Assembly: GCA_035610835.1 (NCBI GenBank) | Contig: CM069459.1 | Span: 52,503,755 to 52,567,754, forward strand | Length of the DNA: 64,000 nucleotides | Source: Ophiura sarsii | Taxonomy: Eukaryota > Echinodermata > Ophiuroidea > Amphilepidida > Ophiuridae | Direction of reading: 5' to 3' | In this document: one piece after another, positions 33,901 to 41,979 of the stretch | Layout: every line of letters begins with the position of its first letter | Position numbering within the stretch: position 1 is the stretch's first letter | Notes under the pieces: generated by a model | Database searches by the model: none | Told to the model about the DNA's origin: nothing | What the model saw: the letters and a program-made list of their open reading frames with translations, nothing else | Made by a program: the position numbers and the translations under genes

Positions 33901-36900
33901 TCTTTAGTTGTTGTTTTGCTGACAAATATTACTGACAGACCATGGTTCATGTCAAGAAAATTTTGATAAATGTCAATTTGACAAACTTTTCTAGTGTGAT
34001 AATAGTTTTAAAACAAATTCAAGCCAACCTTTTCATTTCAATCAGAAAATAGTACGATTTTGACAATTTGCGTAAGATTTAGATCTTAAAAAAAAATCCT
34101 TAACCTATTATACCGAACGACATAACTAAAACACCCGTTTTATTACAGAAAAAAAAGTGGCACTAAGTGGCACCGGCTATGGCTAGATTGTCCATACATC
34201 AATAAGCAGATCATAATCAATAAGCAGATCATAATCTTGTTTGTTAAATTTATGGACAAAACCAGCCATAGCCAGTGAGATTTAGTGCCACTTTTTTTTC
34301 TGTATAAAAATTGGTAAATGGCACAATTTCTTATCGTTGCATTGTCTCAAGGCCAACAAATTTGGTATCAAAATGTGCCTAACAATTGGGTGCATCTTTC
34401 TAGCTGACAATTATTTAAATCCATCAAATATTTTTGGAAATATTCTAGTATATGCTAGGGGGGAACTTACATATTTTGATGGGTGTATTTGGCTTTCATT
34501 TAAAAAAAGATTTATTGAGTTCGATTATTTCGTCATAATGTTTCAACAATTTTAATATAGGTTTTCCCAGTTAGTTTAACACTTTTTTCATTATATTTCA
34601 TATCTCGTTAAGTTAGAATTCGTCCCCAAAATTTGACTTACGCATTTTGTTAGATAAATTTCGTCAATGAGCATTATATTTCAAAATATGACCATTTCAT
34701 TTAATTCATTGGTCATTTCTTTTCGTCAATGAAGGATTGAATTCGTATTTCCTGATGGGTAGCGGGTCTATGCACAAATATAATTCGTCTTTGTTCATTA
34801 TTTTTAATACTTTTATCACATATATTCGTCAGGTGTTAGAAGAATAGGCCTACATATTATTGCAGGTTAGATTTGAACCCCCGACATGTGTTCTTTTGCC
34901 TTGTTGATTCAGATCCGAACAGACCTACATTTCATAATAAGAAAAAAAGAATGAACAAGAAAGAAAGAAAGAAAAAAAAATATATATATAACACGTAGAG
35001 GCCTATAGCTGGATTTTACATGCTTCTAGGCAGGACGTTCCACATGGGACGAAATAAAGTGAACTGAATATGAAACTATTTGATCAAAGACGAAATAAAT
35101 GTATACATTAGTAGGTTACCGCTGTATCAGACGAAATGGAAGTGTGTTAGGACGAAATAAAATGAACATTAAATAAAATTCATTGCGCAAAATATGAATA
35201 TACTTGACCAAAGACGAAATTTACTTTAACAAATGCAACCTTCAAAATTTTGGGACGAATTAAAACTTAACGAGATGTGAAATATAATTAATAAAGTGTT
35301 AAACTAACTGGGAAAACCTATAGTAGAACCCGGTATTTTAAGCCAATTCACAGAATGGCAATAATACACAGTATTGTTATATTAGGTGGCTGACGCAGAG
35401 AGAGATGCCAACCAAAGAAACTAGTGGAAACATGAAAAGGCACATGAATGTTGGATATCAAATCTTTAAATGCCAGGAAATAACTGTGGAATTATGAGTA
35501 ATAAAGCCTGGATTCAAGAAATAAAAGTGAAAAAAGAGGCATTTCAGCTAATTCAAAAAGCGAACGCCATTAACCTTAACCCCCGAGGCACCTTTTTTGA
35601 AGTATAGCCGTTCCGAAATTGATTTCAGCCGATCCCATAATGCAATGCGTACTAAAAACCCGTAGAACCGCGTATTGCGCGCACTCATAATAATGTGTAA
35701 TACCCAAAATCAATCGATATAATTGAATTGAATTCTATAACCGAAAGAAGGAACTATTGCATGTGATAAACTTTTACCGGACGTGATATCCCACTGGTGG
35801 TGTATATACCGTATACCCTGAAATCCCAACGGAATGTTTCTATAATCTAAACAACTCGGGATATGTTTTGTAAATGGAATGACATGTTTTTGCCAATTTC
35901 TGCCAGAAAAAAACCATTGCTGAACTCAAAACAATATGTTTCTATATTCTGAACAAATCATGTTGTAATGTTATTGGCAATGACATGTTTTCAACAAGGT
36001 ATTTTCTATATTCTGAACAACTCGTGGTATGTTTTGTTAAAGGAATGACATGTTTTTGCAATTTGTTGCCAGAAGATCATTACTGCATTAAACACGATTT
36101 GTTTCTATTTCTGATCAATATATAACATGTTTTTAAACGGAATGACATGGTGTTTTTTTACAAATTCCTACTAGAATAATCAATGCTGAAAGTTAAACGG
36201 GATGTTTCTATATTCTGGACAACTCATGATGTTTTGTAAAAAAGGGATGACATGGGGTTTTTTTTGTGCTAACTCCTGTCAGAAAGATTATTACTGAAAT
36301 CAAAACGGTATATTTTTCCATATAGAATAATTCATGATATGTTTTGCTTTAAATCATTGCTTAAAACACGAAGATCATATCAGTGTACTATGATAAAATA
36401 ATACATTTCCGTTTGTGTTTTCAACAGAGGCATGTTTGGAATAACAACATACCAAATTAGTGTGGGGAGACCAGCAATAACAAGGTATAATTCACCGATA
36501 CAACAGTAAAATAAACTAAGCAAGCAAAGATAATTGCTGTGCACTAAAAACAAATAACAATAAAACACGGATATGCACTGGGACACAGGCTGAAATCTCT
36601 CTGTAATAACACAACGAAAATAACGTATTAAGACCGACGTTTCAAGTGGATATACCACCCTTCATCAGAGACAAAAAAACTAAAAACAAGATAAGTAAGA
36701 ACTATCATATAAAGAAGCTAGTGAAGTAGACGAGTTCATCACTAATTATAGCACATCGTCAGTAAGTAATGTTGCCTACACCATGTACACATGTACAGTA
36801 GACATTTAAGTTATTACTATTTGCTATTACATGTTTGCTTATTTGCTTAAATAGAGTCAAATCAATTACCTTCACGCCAAAATACTTGATACCTGCAGTC

Positions 36901-37223
36901 TCTCTGGCGTCCAACGGAAATTCTTCAATAGTCGCATTGTTCAGTTCGCATTCCCGTTTCTTCCCATCGTAGTTAAAACTCTTACATCCTGACTGCCTTA
37001 CACTGCATAAGACAAAACAGCGCCCTGGGTGTAACACCCTACCAATGGCACATATCTGGTGATATTCTAACTTCAAGTTTTCTGACCCCTTAAACACATT
37101 GTTGACACGATGACCGTTAGTATTGACATGGTGACCGTTGGTGTAACATAAACTTATCAATATCAGCGGTAATGATACGCCGTCCAATGTCAACACTGAT
37201 TTCAAAAATCTATGCGACTTCAT
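21808..37223 (-). CDS. Gene 2: secreted PAN-CCP(x3)-F5/8C protein (7 exons)
   Basis: Joined exons, 5' to 3': 37223-36870, 31111-31045, 30587-30402, 29919-29725, 26670-26476, 26258-25954, 21960-21808. The total of 1455 nt gives 484 codons plus TAA, with the same phases as gene 1. Domains: leader 1-26, PAN-like about 47-140, CCP type C 141-202, type A 203-267, type B 268-332, F5/8C 333-484. It is the paralogue of gene 1 with one fewer type A CCP; a broken type A fragment persists upstream of exon 4. Introns carry two hAT-like insertions, a LINE fragment and a palindromic Tc1 dimer. The frame is intact in every exon, so the gene is probably functional. Its role is inferred as for gene 1. Confidence 0.82.
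22280..23999. mobile_element. Tc1/mariner element rearranged as a palindromic dimer
   Basis: Terminal CAGTTAAGCCCACAATTATT and its inverse, flanked by TA. The left half encodes on the plus strand a Tc1-like transposase DNA-binding region (VNAHKEGKGYRAISKQFQVQ, then STIQSIIRKN) and a RGLHGGRPRKTLLLKRD segment. The right half carries the same segments on the minus strand, e.g. SSPWTPTKKDSTPKKRQRE. The halves meet near 23130. The catalytic DDE region is absent, so it cannot encode a working transposase. Confidence 0.75.
24239..25058. mobile_element. TA-flanked inverted-repeat element, about 820 bp
   Basis: Ends CACTACTTGTAGCAACCAA and TTTTGGTTGCTAGTG, flanked by TA, followed inward by related TATTAGGACAC and GTATCCTAATA. 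No coding capacity; resembles a Tc1/mariner-type MITE. Confidence 0.55.
25142..25923 (+). mobile_element. LINE fragment (CR1/L2-like reverse transcriptase C-terminus)
   Basis: 5'-truncated non-LTR retrotransposon with frameshifts. Recognisable pieces: LNTDKTEVMNVGT, IGRIRPYLSKKATSCLVNSI, TSRLDFCNS, LQRIQNCAVRIIIKKRKYSH, ITPVLIELHWLPVEFRIQFK, RVNLKSAGERSFHFVASAVW, NSLPDSLRN. This order is typical of the region after the RT fingers and palm in CR1/L2-type elements. The YADD catalytic box is not included. Confidence 0.8.
25954..26258 (-). CDS. Gene 2 exon 6: first part of F5/8 type C domain
   Basis: 305-nt exon with the same length and borders as gene 1 exon 7. Reads LGMESGEITDAQITASS, ALARFN, HWIKIDLRKNQTVAGLITQG, SWVSSIYV. 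The donor lies 30 bp from the end of a LINE fragment. Confidence 0.85.
26476..26670 (-). CDS. Gene 2 exon 5: CCP/sushi domain, type B
   Basis: 195-nt phase 1-1 exon, VPECKAFDGPDYGAVSDSGP, with all four cysteines and EWRPAYESTTC. It lies only 217 bp from the F5/8C exon. Confidence 0.85.
26750..27260. other. Insertion-like intronic DNA in gene 2
   Basis: Sequence without a counterpart in the matching introns of genes 1 and 3. It replaces the left end of the Harbinger-like MITE seen at 4434. Probably another insertion, but no termini could be defined. Confidence 0.35.
27258..27518. mobile_element. Truncated Harbinger-like MITE (second copy)
   Basis: Matches the 4434-4722 element from CTCATACGTATAA to GCATTGCGGCCTAA. 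The left terminal repeat is missing. It sits in the corresponding CCP A-to-B intron. Confidence 0.6.
28410..28755. repeat. Left palindrome array
   Basis: About ten copies of the palindrome. The outer bases CCAGTATCG and CGATACTGG are strongly conserved, while the central pair reads GT, CT, AC, CC or AT in different copies. Spacers are AT-rich, about 8-17 bp, and often extend the pairing (GTTCC/GGAAC). Confidence 0.8.
28891..29230 (+). pseudogene. Possible histone gene remnant inside the foldback element
   Basis: In order on the plus strand: ATATAAAAC (28891), TCATTG cap-like word (28926), ATG (28988) in AT-rich leader sequence, no long open frame, GGCTCTTTTCAGAGCC (29191-29206) followed by ACC, and CCAGAAAGA (29217-29225). 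The last two match the 3' processing stem-loop and downstream element of replication-dependent histone mRNAs; sea urchin genes use CAAGAAAGA. The stretch between start and stem-loop does not give a convincing histone protein, though QTTASTGPSKKNNQL faintly resembles an H3 tail. Promoter and coding parts are weak; the 3' signal is strong. Confidence 0.5.
29191..29225 (+). promoter_or_regulatory. Histone mRNA 3' stem-loop and downstream element
   Basis: A 6-bp stem GGCTCT/AGAGCC with the four-base loop TTTC, preceded by AAAAC and followed by ACCC, agrees with the metazoan stem-loop consensus bound by SLBP. CCAGAAAGA 10 nt later fits the U7 snRNA-binding element. Confidence 0.75.
29258..29590. 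repeat. Right palindrome array
   Basis: About ten copies, with central pairs GG, CC, AT, AG, AA and TT. Several copies have T for C (TATTG), the transition expected at a CpG. Together with the left array it forms the arms of the element. Confidence 0.8.
29725..29919 (-). CDS. Gene 2 exon 4: CCP/sushi domain, type A
   Basis: 195-nt phase 1-1 exon reading VPECGAFASPNNGAVADPAS then FIDGDKQTITC, ending EWEPTPNHTTC. Open throughout. Confidence 0.85.
29945..30037 (-). pseudogene. Truncated CCP type A exon in gene 2
   Basis: The 5' half of a type A exon (VPECEAFVAPNNGAVADPAS, then VIDGDN) ending in TAA. The acceptor dinucleotide is TG instead of AG and the 3' half and donor are gone. It is what remains of a second type A CCP, which gene 1 still has. 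Confidence 0.75.
30402..30587 (-). CDS. Gene 2 exon 3: CCP/sushi domain, type C
   Basis: 186-nt phase 1-1 exon. The first codon across the splice is Ala rather than Val (ALECSAF), because the acceptor is followed by CT instead of TT. Four cysteines and a W are present. Confidence 0.85.
30840..30900. repeat. Poly-C low-complexity run
   Basis: Long C homopolymer followed by CCCTCCCCC and CCCGCCG, in intron 2 of gene 2. Similar runs occur at 43884-43908 and 57127-57185. Lengths are likely unreliable in the assembly. Confidence 0.6.
31045..31111 (-). CDS. Gene 2 exon 2: linker exon
   Basis: 67-nt exon encoding SDDASTWVPDVTCRISILPA then CG, between TATAG and GTAAGT, phase 0 in and 1 out. Confidence 0.78.
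31242..32100. mobile_element. Non-autonomous hAT element, 859 bp
   Basis: Ends CAGTGATGTAGGACTCGA and TGGACTCGACTACAACACTG, flanked by a perfect 8-bp duplication GTGTTATC (31234-31241, 32101-32108). CAGTG termini with an 8-bp target are standard for hAT. GGACTC subrepeats lie inside both ends. No transposase frame. It sits in intron 1 of gene 2. Confidence 0.85.
32110..32810. other. Intron 1 of gene 2, no feature recognised
   Basis: AT-rich sequence between the hAT element and the shared intron-1 module. Short frames have no domain signal. Confidence 0.4.
32820..33990. repeat. Intron-1 module of gene 2
   Basis: Counterpart of 7085-8160: TTATCACGTGTTTGGGATTA at about 32882, GTAACCTCGTATGCATAACT at 33183, then CCTAACC/GGGTTAGGGTTAGGGTT-rich degenerate repeats (33410-33760). 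Confidence 0.6.
34146..34302. mobile_element. Hairpin MITE, 157 bp
   Basis: CAGAAAAAAAAGTGGCACTA and its inverse, flanked by TA, with inner inverted GGCTATGGCTA and TGTCCATA. A near-continuous hairpin; Tc1/mariner-type size and target. Confidence 0.65.
34560..35318. mobile_element. Inverted-repeat element, about 760 bp
   Basis: GGTTTTCCCAGTTAGTTTAA and its inverse, with TATA on both outer sides. The arms contain scattered TTTCGTC/GACGAAAT words and an internal B-box-like GGTTAGATTTGAACCCCC at 34864. No coding capacity. Confidence 0.65.
35330..35810. other. Intron 1 of gene 2, no feature recognised
   Basis: Unique-looking AT-rich DNA between the inverted-repeat element and minisatellite array c. 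Confidence 0.4.
35815..36360. repeat. Minisatellite, period about 100 bp (array c)
   Basis: Five or six degenerate copies of the same unit as arrays a and b (GTTTCTATATTCTGAACAA, TGATATGTTTTGTAAA, GGAATGACATG, TTGCCAGAA). Lies just downstream of gene 2 exon 1. Confidence 0.6.
36426..36830 (-). mobile_element. Penelope-like element fragment
   Basis: Sequence absent from the matching place in gene 1 (about 16975), so an insertion of about 400 bp. The minus strand contains the CTGATGAAGGGTGGTATATC and GAAACGTCGG block typical of the terminal repeats of Penelope-like retroelements. No RT or GIY-YIG coding sequence is present, so it is a solo terminal repeat or a truncated copy. Confidence 0.55.
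36620..36680 (-). ncRNA. Hammerhead-ribozyme core (type I, Penelope-type)
   Basis: Minus strand: CTGATGA (36668-36662), a helix II hairpin GGGTGG/TATAT/CCACTT with two G-U pairs, GAAAC (36643-36639), then the cleavage triplet GTC (36638-36636). Core bases are all present and in order. Helix I pairs poorly and helix III is very short, so self-cleavage may be weak or need dimers. Confidence 0.6.
36870..37223 (-). CDS. Gene 2 exon 1: signal peptide and PAN/apple-like start
   Basis: 118 codons from ATG at 37223 to the donor GTGAAG|GTAATT. Same cysteine pattern as gene 1; the leader is MKSHRFLKSVLTLDGVSLPL then ILISLCY. It is three codons shorter than gene 1 in the N-x-N-G-H repeat region. Confidence 0.85.
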
Positions 37224-37480
37224 GTTTCAACCCGCGTATCATCACTTGTTAACTGATAACGTCTATTCAATACCGATCTTCATTCTGCGGACTATTTTCA
37301 TTCAAAAATTAATTAAGAGTTAACCTAATGGTCAAAATAGAGTAATTAAAAAAAATTAATTGACCGCCTCTAGGTCAGTTAATTAATAATGCAAAGATAT
37401 AAAAGAGAGAGAAACCCCTTTTAAGCACTTAAAAGTGCTTAAAAGGGGTTTCTCACTAGGTGAAAATATTGCTCACGACT
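37224..37480 (-). promoter_or_regulatory. Putative promoter and 5' UTR of gene 2
   Basis: Minus strand TTTTATATC (37404-37396) and TTTGCAT (37395-37389) lie about 170-180 nt before the ATG, matching the layout of gene 1. A 46-bp palindrome sits immediately upstream (37409-37454). Confidence 0.35.
37409..37454. repeat. Perfect palindrome, 22-bp arms, 2-bp centre
   Basis: Arm GAGAAACCCCTTTTAAGCAC plus TT, centre AA, then the exact inverse. Gene 1 has only the one arm (GTGCTTAACATTTGGTTTCTC at about 17588), so the other arm was gained in gene 2. Confidence 0.85.
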
Positions 37481-37830
37481 GAAATCCCAATGGAATGTTT
37501 CTATATTCTGAACAATGATATGTAAACGGAGTGACATGTTTTGGCTATTTTTTTGCCAGAAAGTCACTGCTGAATTCAAAGCAAAATGTTTCTAAATTCT
37601 GAGCAACTCGTAATACGCGTGTTTGTTTTGTAAAAGGGATGACATGGTTTTACAATTTTTGCCAGGAAAATCACTGCTGAATTCAAACCGGTATGTTTGT
37701 CTATTCCAACAACTCATGATATATTTTGTTAAAGGGTATGGCTTTTTTGACAGACAAATCATTGCTGAATTAAAAACGATATATTCATTCAAAATAACTC
37801 ATTCATGGTAATGTTTTTGATTAATCCGAT
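37470..37830. repeat. Minisatellite, period about 100 bp (array d)
   Basis: Same family as array a, including the near-identical CCCAATGGAATGTTTCTATA and GGAGTGACATGTTTTGGCTA stretch. It lies next to the broken exon 1 copy, as the other arrays lie next to theirs. Confidence 0.6.
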
Positions 37831-37949
37831 TCCTCCCCATCATTGCTCAAAACACGAAGAATATAATCAGTGAACTACAATGATAAATTTCCGTTTGTGT
37901 TTTGAACACTATGTTTACTAATTTGCTCAAATAGAGTCAAATCCGTTAC

Positions 37950-38298
37950 CTTCACGCCAAAATACATGATGTCTGTAGCCTCTCTGGCGTCCAACGGGAA
38001 TTCCTCAATAGTCGCATTCTGTTTTCTTCCCATCGTAGTTAAAACTCTTACAACCTCGCTGCCTTACGCTGCATAAGACGTAACAGCGCCCTGGATCTAA
38101 CACTCTACCAATTGCACATATCTGATGATTATCTAATATCAAGTTTTCTGACCCCTTAAACACATTGTTGACATGATGACCGTTGGTGTTGACATGCTGA
38201 CCGTTGGTGTTCACGGTGTAGTATACACTAATTAATACCAGAAGTAATGATACGACGTCCAATGTCAACGCTGATTTCATAAATCTATGCGACTTCAT
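37950..38298 (-). pseudogene. Broken third copy of exon 1 (signal peptide and PAN start)
   Basis: ATG, leader, N-x-N-G repeats and cysteines as in gene 1, and the donor GTGAAG|GTAACG is intact. However, the exon is 349 nt instead of 363. The 14 missing bases lie between two GCATT direct repeats in the GECKLNN-coding region, so the frame shifts and ends at KKTECDY then stop. Its upstream promoter-like block has been displaced to about 39100-39250. Confidence 0.8.
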
Positions 38299-38364
38299 GT
38301 TTCAACCAGAGTATCATCAGTAGTAACTGATAGCGTCTGTGCATGGCAACGCTTTATTTTGCGG

Positions 38365-39104
38365 TATATTTGCAAATATATCCGACTTTATGTTTTAAAG
38401 TCTCGGATCTCCAAACTCATACACTTCATGTTTCAACCCGCGTATCATCACTAGTAACTGAGAGCGCTGATTCATAATCAGTCAATAGTTAGGTCACCCA
38501 AGCCCTATATGAAAGCTATGAAGATTGTTAAACGGGGTCAGTCGTCACAAACATGCACAAACACATTAGTCAAACGACCTTGCTATTGTCATGCTATTGT
38601 CAACACTCCCTACACCGTGTACACAGAGGTCTGCTGTGCAAATCTGTACGATGATATTCGCATGTAATGTATATGGCAGATTTCATTCCGCGGTATAAAG
38701 CTATGTAGTTTCCGTGGTCTTCGCTATCTCCAAGCAGATAGAGCAATACGTACACGGACTTTTTTGTAGACGAGGGTTCATTTCATAATTTGGTGAGGTT
38801 TAGAATGAGTTAGGATTCCTGTAATTTTGAAGACCACGGATTTTCAAAACGTGAATTGTCCAACATTTTGCGACATAAATTTGGTCACCAAACATATTTA
38901 AAACTATACATTTTACCATTCTGCAGATGTTATTGACCCTCCTCTATAATTCTACATGATTTTTAACACGTTTCTCAGTTTTTGAGAAGCCCAAATAGAC
39001 CATTTTCCGAAGCTATTTCTAGCAAATATTGCAGTCACTGATACTCCATTGTTTTCTTGCGTATAACAAAATATGACATGCAGCGTGACCTCCCTTTTGG
39101 CTGT
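38365..39104. other. Insertion splitting exon 1b from its promoter block
   Basis: About 740 bp not found upstream of genes 1 or 2. It includes a second short copy of the start-codon context (TTCATGTTTCAACCCGCGTA at about 38426). No termini identified. Confidence 0.45.
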
Positions 39105-39250
39105 AATGCTTCATTTTGCGAAATGATTTCAATTAAAAATGAATATAGAGTTACCCTAATGGGTAGAAATAAATAAATCAACAGATTATAATTAGCCGTC
39201 TCGAGGTCAGTCAATATATAATTCAAAGGTATAAAAGCGCATAAAAGGGA
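39105..39250 (-). promoter_or_regulatory. Displaced promoter-like block of exon 1b
   Basis: Matches the gene 1 region 17430-17600: GAGTTACCCTAATGGG, GAGGTCAGTCAATA and a TATA-like TTTTATACC on the minus strand. No intact coding exon follows closely, so probably inactive. Confidence 0.4.
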
Positions 39251-39299
39251 TTCTAATTACTAAATATAGGTAAAAGAATTACTAACCACTCTAGAGTTA

Positions 39300-39770
39300 T
39301 AGCTCTAATGCGAACACAGTAAATCCCAAAGAATTTTGGCGGTTCTCGGCTTTGCCGGTTCTCGGGGTTTATGGTTTTTATTTTTTATTTTTGTTTGGCA
39401 CTTTTTAAAGCAAGTACAGAGTCTACAGAGTACAGAGCTGAATGAATTTGGTAAATCCAGTCTTCTCTGTGAACGAGGTAAACTTAATCCTGTGTCCAAT
39501 TGGACCCATAAGTAATTAAAGTAATGAATCTCTCTTTATGTGATGTAGGAGTCTACTATAAAATGCACTGAAGGCTCACGTCGTCCACGGGGATGTGTTC
39601 ACCGGCGGTGCTTTTACGATGGACACTGTATAGTAACACAACTGATCGTACAGAAAACAAAATCAATTAACACATTTCTTTGTTTCTATTTAGTGCAATA
39701 AACTTTATTTTCACTGTTCATATCACATAGTATACCATAACAATTTATTCTTTATCTTTATCATTACAAT
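39300..39770. other. Intergenic, no gene recognised
   Basis: Contains GGCGGTTCTCGGC/GGTTCTCGGGG words and AT-rich DNA. No coding or RNA feature supported. Confidence 0.35.
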
Positions 39771-40165
39771 ACACTCTAAAACGTTTGGACGCCTCAAAAG
39801 GTGTTCTGATTATTCGACAAAAGGTGTTCTATGATTTTAAACTCTATATTGGAAATAGTTACACACTTTCAGTTTTCTCTTGTTTTAACAGTATTCTAGA
39901 TCCACAAATAGTTGATAAACTTTAAAAAATATAATATCATTGCCGGATTTAGTCAGTTGAAAAGTGAACATGTTACATTTTGATTACCGTGTTAAATAAA
40001 GGAACACCTTTCCTACACCTTTTTAAACACTTTTTTGTAACAGTTTAGGAACACCACAGTGTTCTAGAACGTTTCCGGTGTTCACAGATGCGTTCTAGAA
40101 CACATGGTGTTCCCAAACTGTTACACAAACAGTGTTAACAGAGGTGTAAAAAAGGGGTTCCTTTT
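39771..40165. repeat. Inverted-repeat element with GTGTTCTAGAACG motifs
   Basis: The arm GTAACAGTTTAGGAACACC (about 40037) is answered by GGTGTTCCCAAACTGTTAC (about 40107). Other TGTTCTA words lie outside. MITE-like, with uncertain ends. Confidence 0.45.
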
Positions 40166-40169
40166 TTGT

Positions 40170-41456
40170 GATGATATTTTTAACCACACTAGATTTGCAG
40201 TTACATTCTTTTTTTTTAATATCGTAACAAAAATACTTGATTTTCTTTGACATTCCATATTTGCTTGATAAATAAACCTTGAATAAATACATGACTTATG
40301 ATTTCCAATGGTCTACGTAATGTACACTGGTTACAATCTGTAATGCCCTTTTATGCTAGCAGACCCAACACAATTAGTTCAGATATAATTAAGCAATTGA
40401 CAACAAGAGGGTTGTTTTCCTTTGGATAAGTTTTTCAGGATTGTAGGTTGAAGATATTTAGAAGTCACATATCGAGGGTTAACAACAAAAAGGCCTTCAC
40501 TCACTTGTGGGTCATTTTGAGATATTGGTAGCAAAAGAAAATCGTCCAAATATTCCCCAAGTACCAAAAAGACTTACCCAATACTTAGAAATAACCCCCT
40601 TTGAGTTAAAAATACAGTTATTTGCTAACACAGAACTCAGTGGAACACAATGACAGGCCTATTATATTTCTCAGAATGACCTTTTTGTTTAGTTACGGCC
40701 TTCTGGCTGTCAACCCTCGATATTTATTCCACTCATCACACAATAAAGTCTCTCGTAGGAAAAGCGAGTGGATCAAGCCATTAATTGCATTAAAGGATTT
40801 ATGTTCCGATATTTTTTTATTTATTTTTTGGTTCTGATATTTTGTTCACATCAATATATTTTGATATCAGAAAAATCCCCATAATTTTCTCATTATATCT
40901 GTAAAATCTTAGGGTCAAGAAATGATCCATTTTGAAATTATAGACCAAAATGTGGTGAATTACTGCCAAAGGTGGTGAACCACCCAGTCAGTCTGTGTAC
41001 TACTCAATGGGCACATTATTTTGTTTTGACATTGTGTTCCTAAAATAAGAACCGTTGGGGTTATGCAACTCAAACTTTGGAATGCGACCATTTTTAGGAT
41101 GCCCTTTCATGTAAAATCGAAAAACATCAATTTCTTATAGAAAATCGGGCCAGAAATCAGAACAACTACCTTTAATGCACTAATGTCGGGACTAATGTGT
41201 TATGTACAGATTATAATAGTATGATGTGATGAGGCGGTTGAGGAGACCGTCTAAACGCGAGTACACAATATCAATCTAACATATTATTATAGACTACATT
41301 ATGAAATCGCTATTTCCTGGTCCGTCAAGAAGGACGACAGTCGCCAGTAAGTCCGAAGAGCTATAGAGCTAGTCCGACATTCGCAATACAGGCCCTGGAA
41401 TTCAAGCTTACTGGCGTGTTTCTTTCTTGGCAAATTAATATATCCTTTATGAAGTG
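40170..41456. other. Intergenic, no gene recognised
   Basis: AT-rich. The segment about 40800-41170 (TTATGTTCCGATA, then ACATCAATATATTTTGATATC, then GAAATCAGAACA) is a diverged copy of 27870-28215 in the gene 2 intron, so a dispersed repeat. Confidence 0.45.
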
Positions 41457-41458
41457 TA

Positions 41459-41733
41459 CACGCTTAGAAAAAATGGTTCTAAAGTTGTCCTGCCAGTTGT
41501 CCTTCCTGTCCTTGGGGTTCTTCAATTTTCAAGAACCTTTTTTGAAGAATCTATAAGGAACCTCTCTCTTTGAAAATTGAAGAACCAAACAAGGTTCTTC
41601 ATAGAACCAAAAATGGTTCTGTATCAACCAAAAATGGTTCTGTATCACGTTTGGGGAACTATTTTTGGTTCTTTAAAGAACCTTCAAGGGTTCACCTGGC
41701 AGGACAAAAAAGGTTCTTTAATTTCTTAGAGTG
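41459..41733. mobile_element. MITE rich in GGTTCTT/AAGAACC, about 275 bp
   Basis: Ends CACGCTTAGAAA and TTTCTTAGAGTG, flanked by TA. Dense self-complementary GGTTCTTCA/TGAAGAACC words inside. Confidence 0.6.
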
Positions 41734-41979
41734 TAGTTTGTTTTCCCCACCCAATTTGCGTACAGGTTATTTTTCTTTTAATGATTTACACGCGGAAGGC
41801 GCCTGCAGACGACATTCCAAAACTTCACAAAAAATGTTAAAATGTCAAAATTATTGAATTCCATTACCATATTTGGAATCACCATGAGAAATGCATTGAA
41901 ATATACGGTACATACATGTAAGTAACCCTTGAGATTAAGTTGGGGAAGTTATCTGAAAAATCTGTTTTGTATACTAGTA

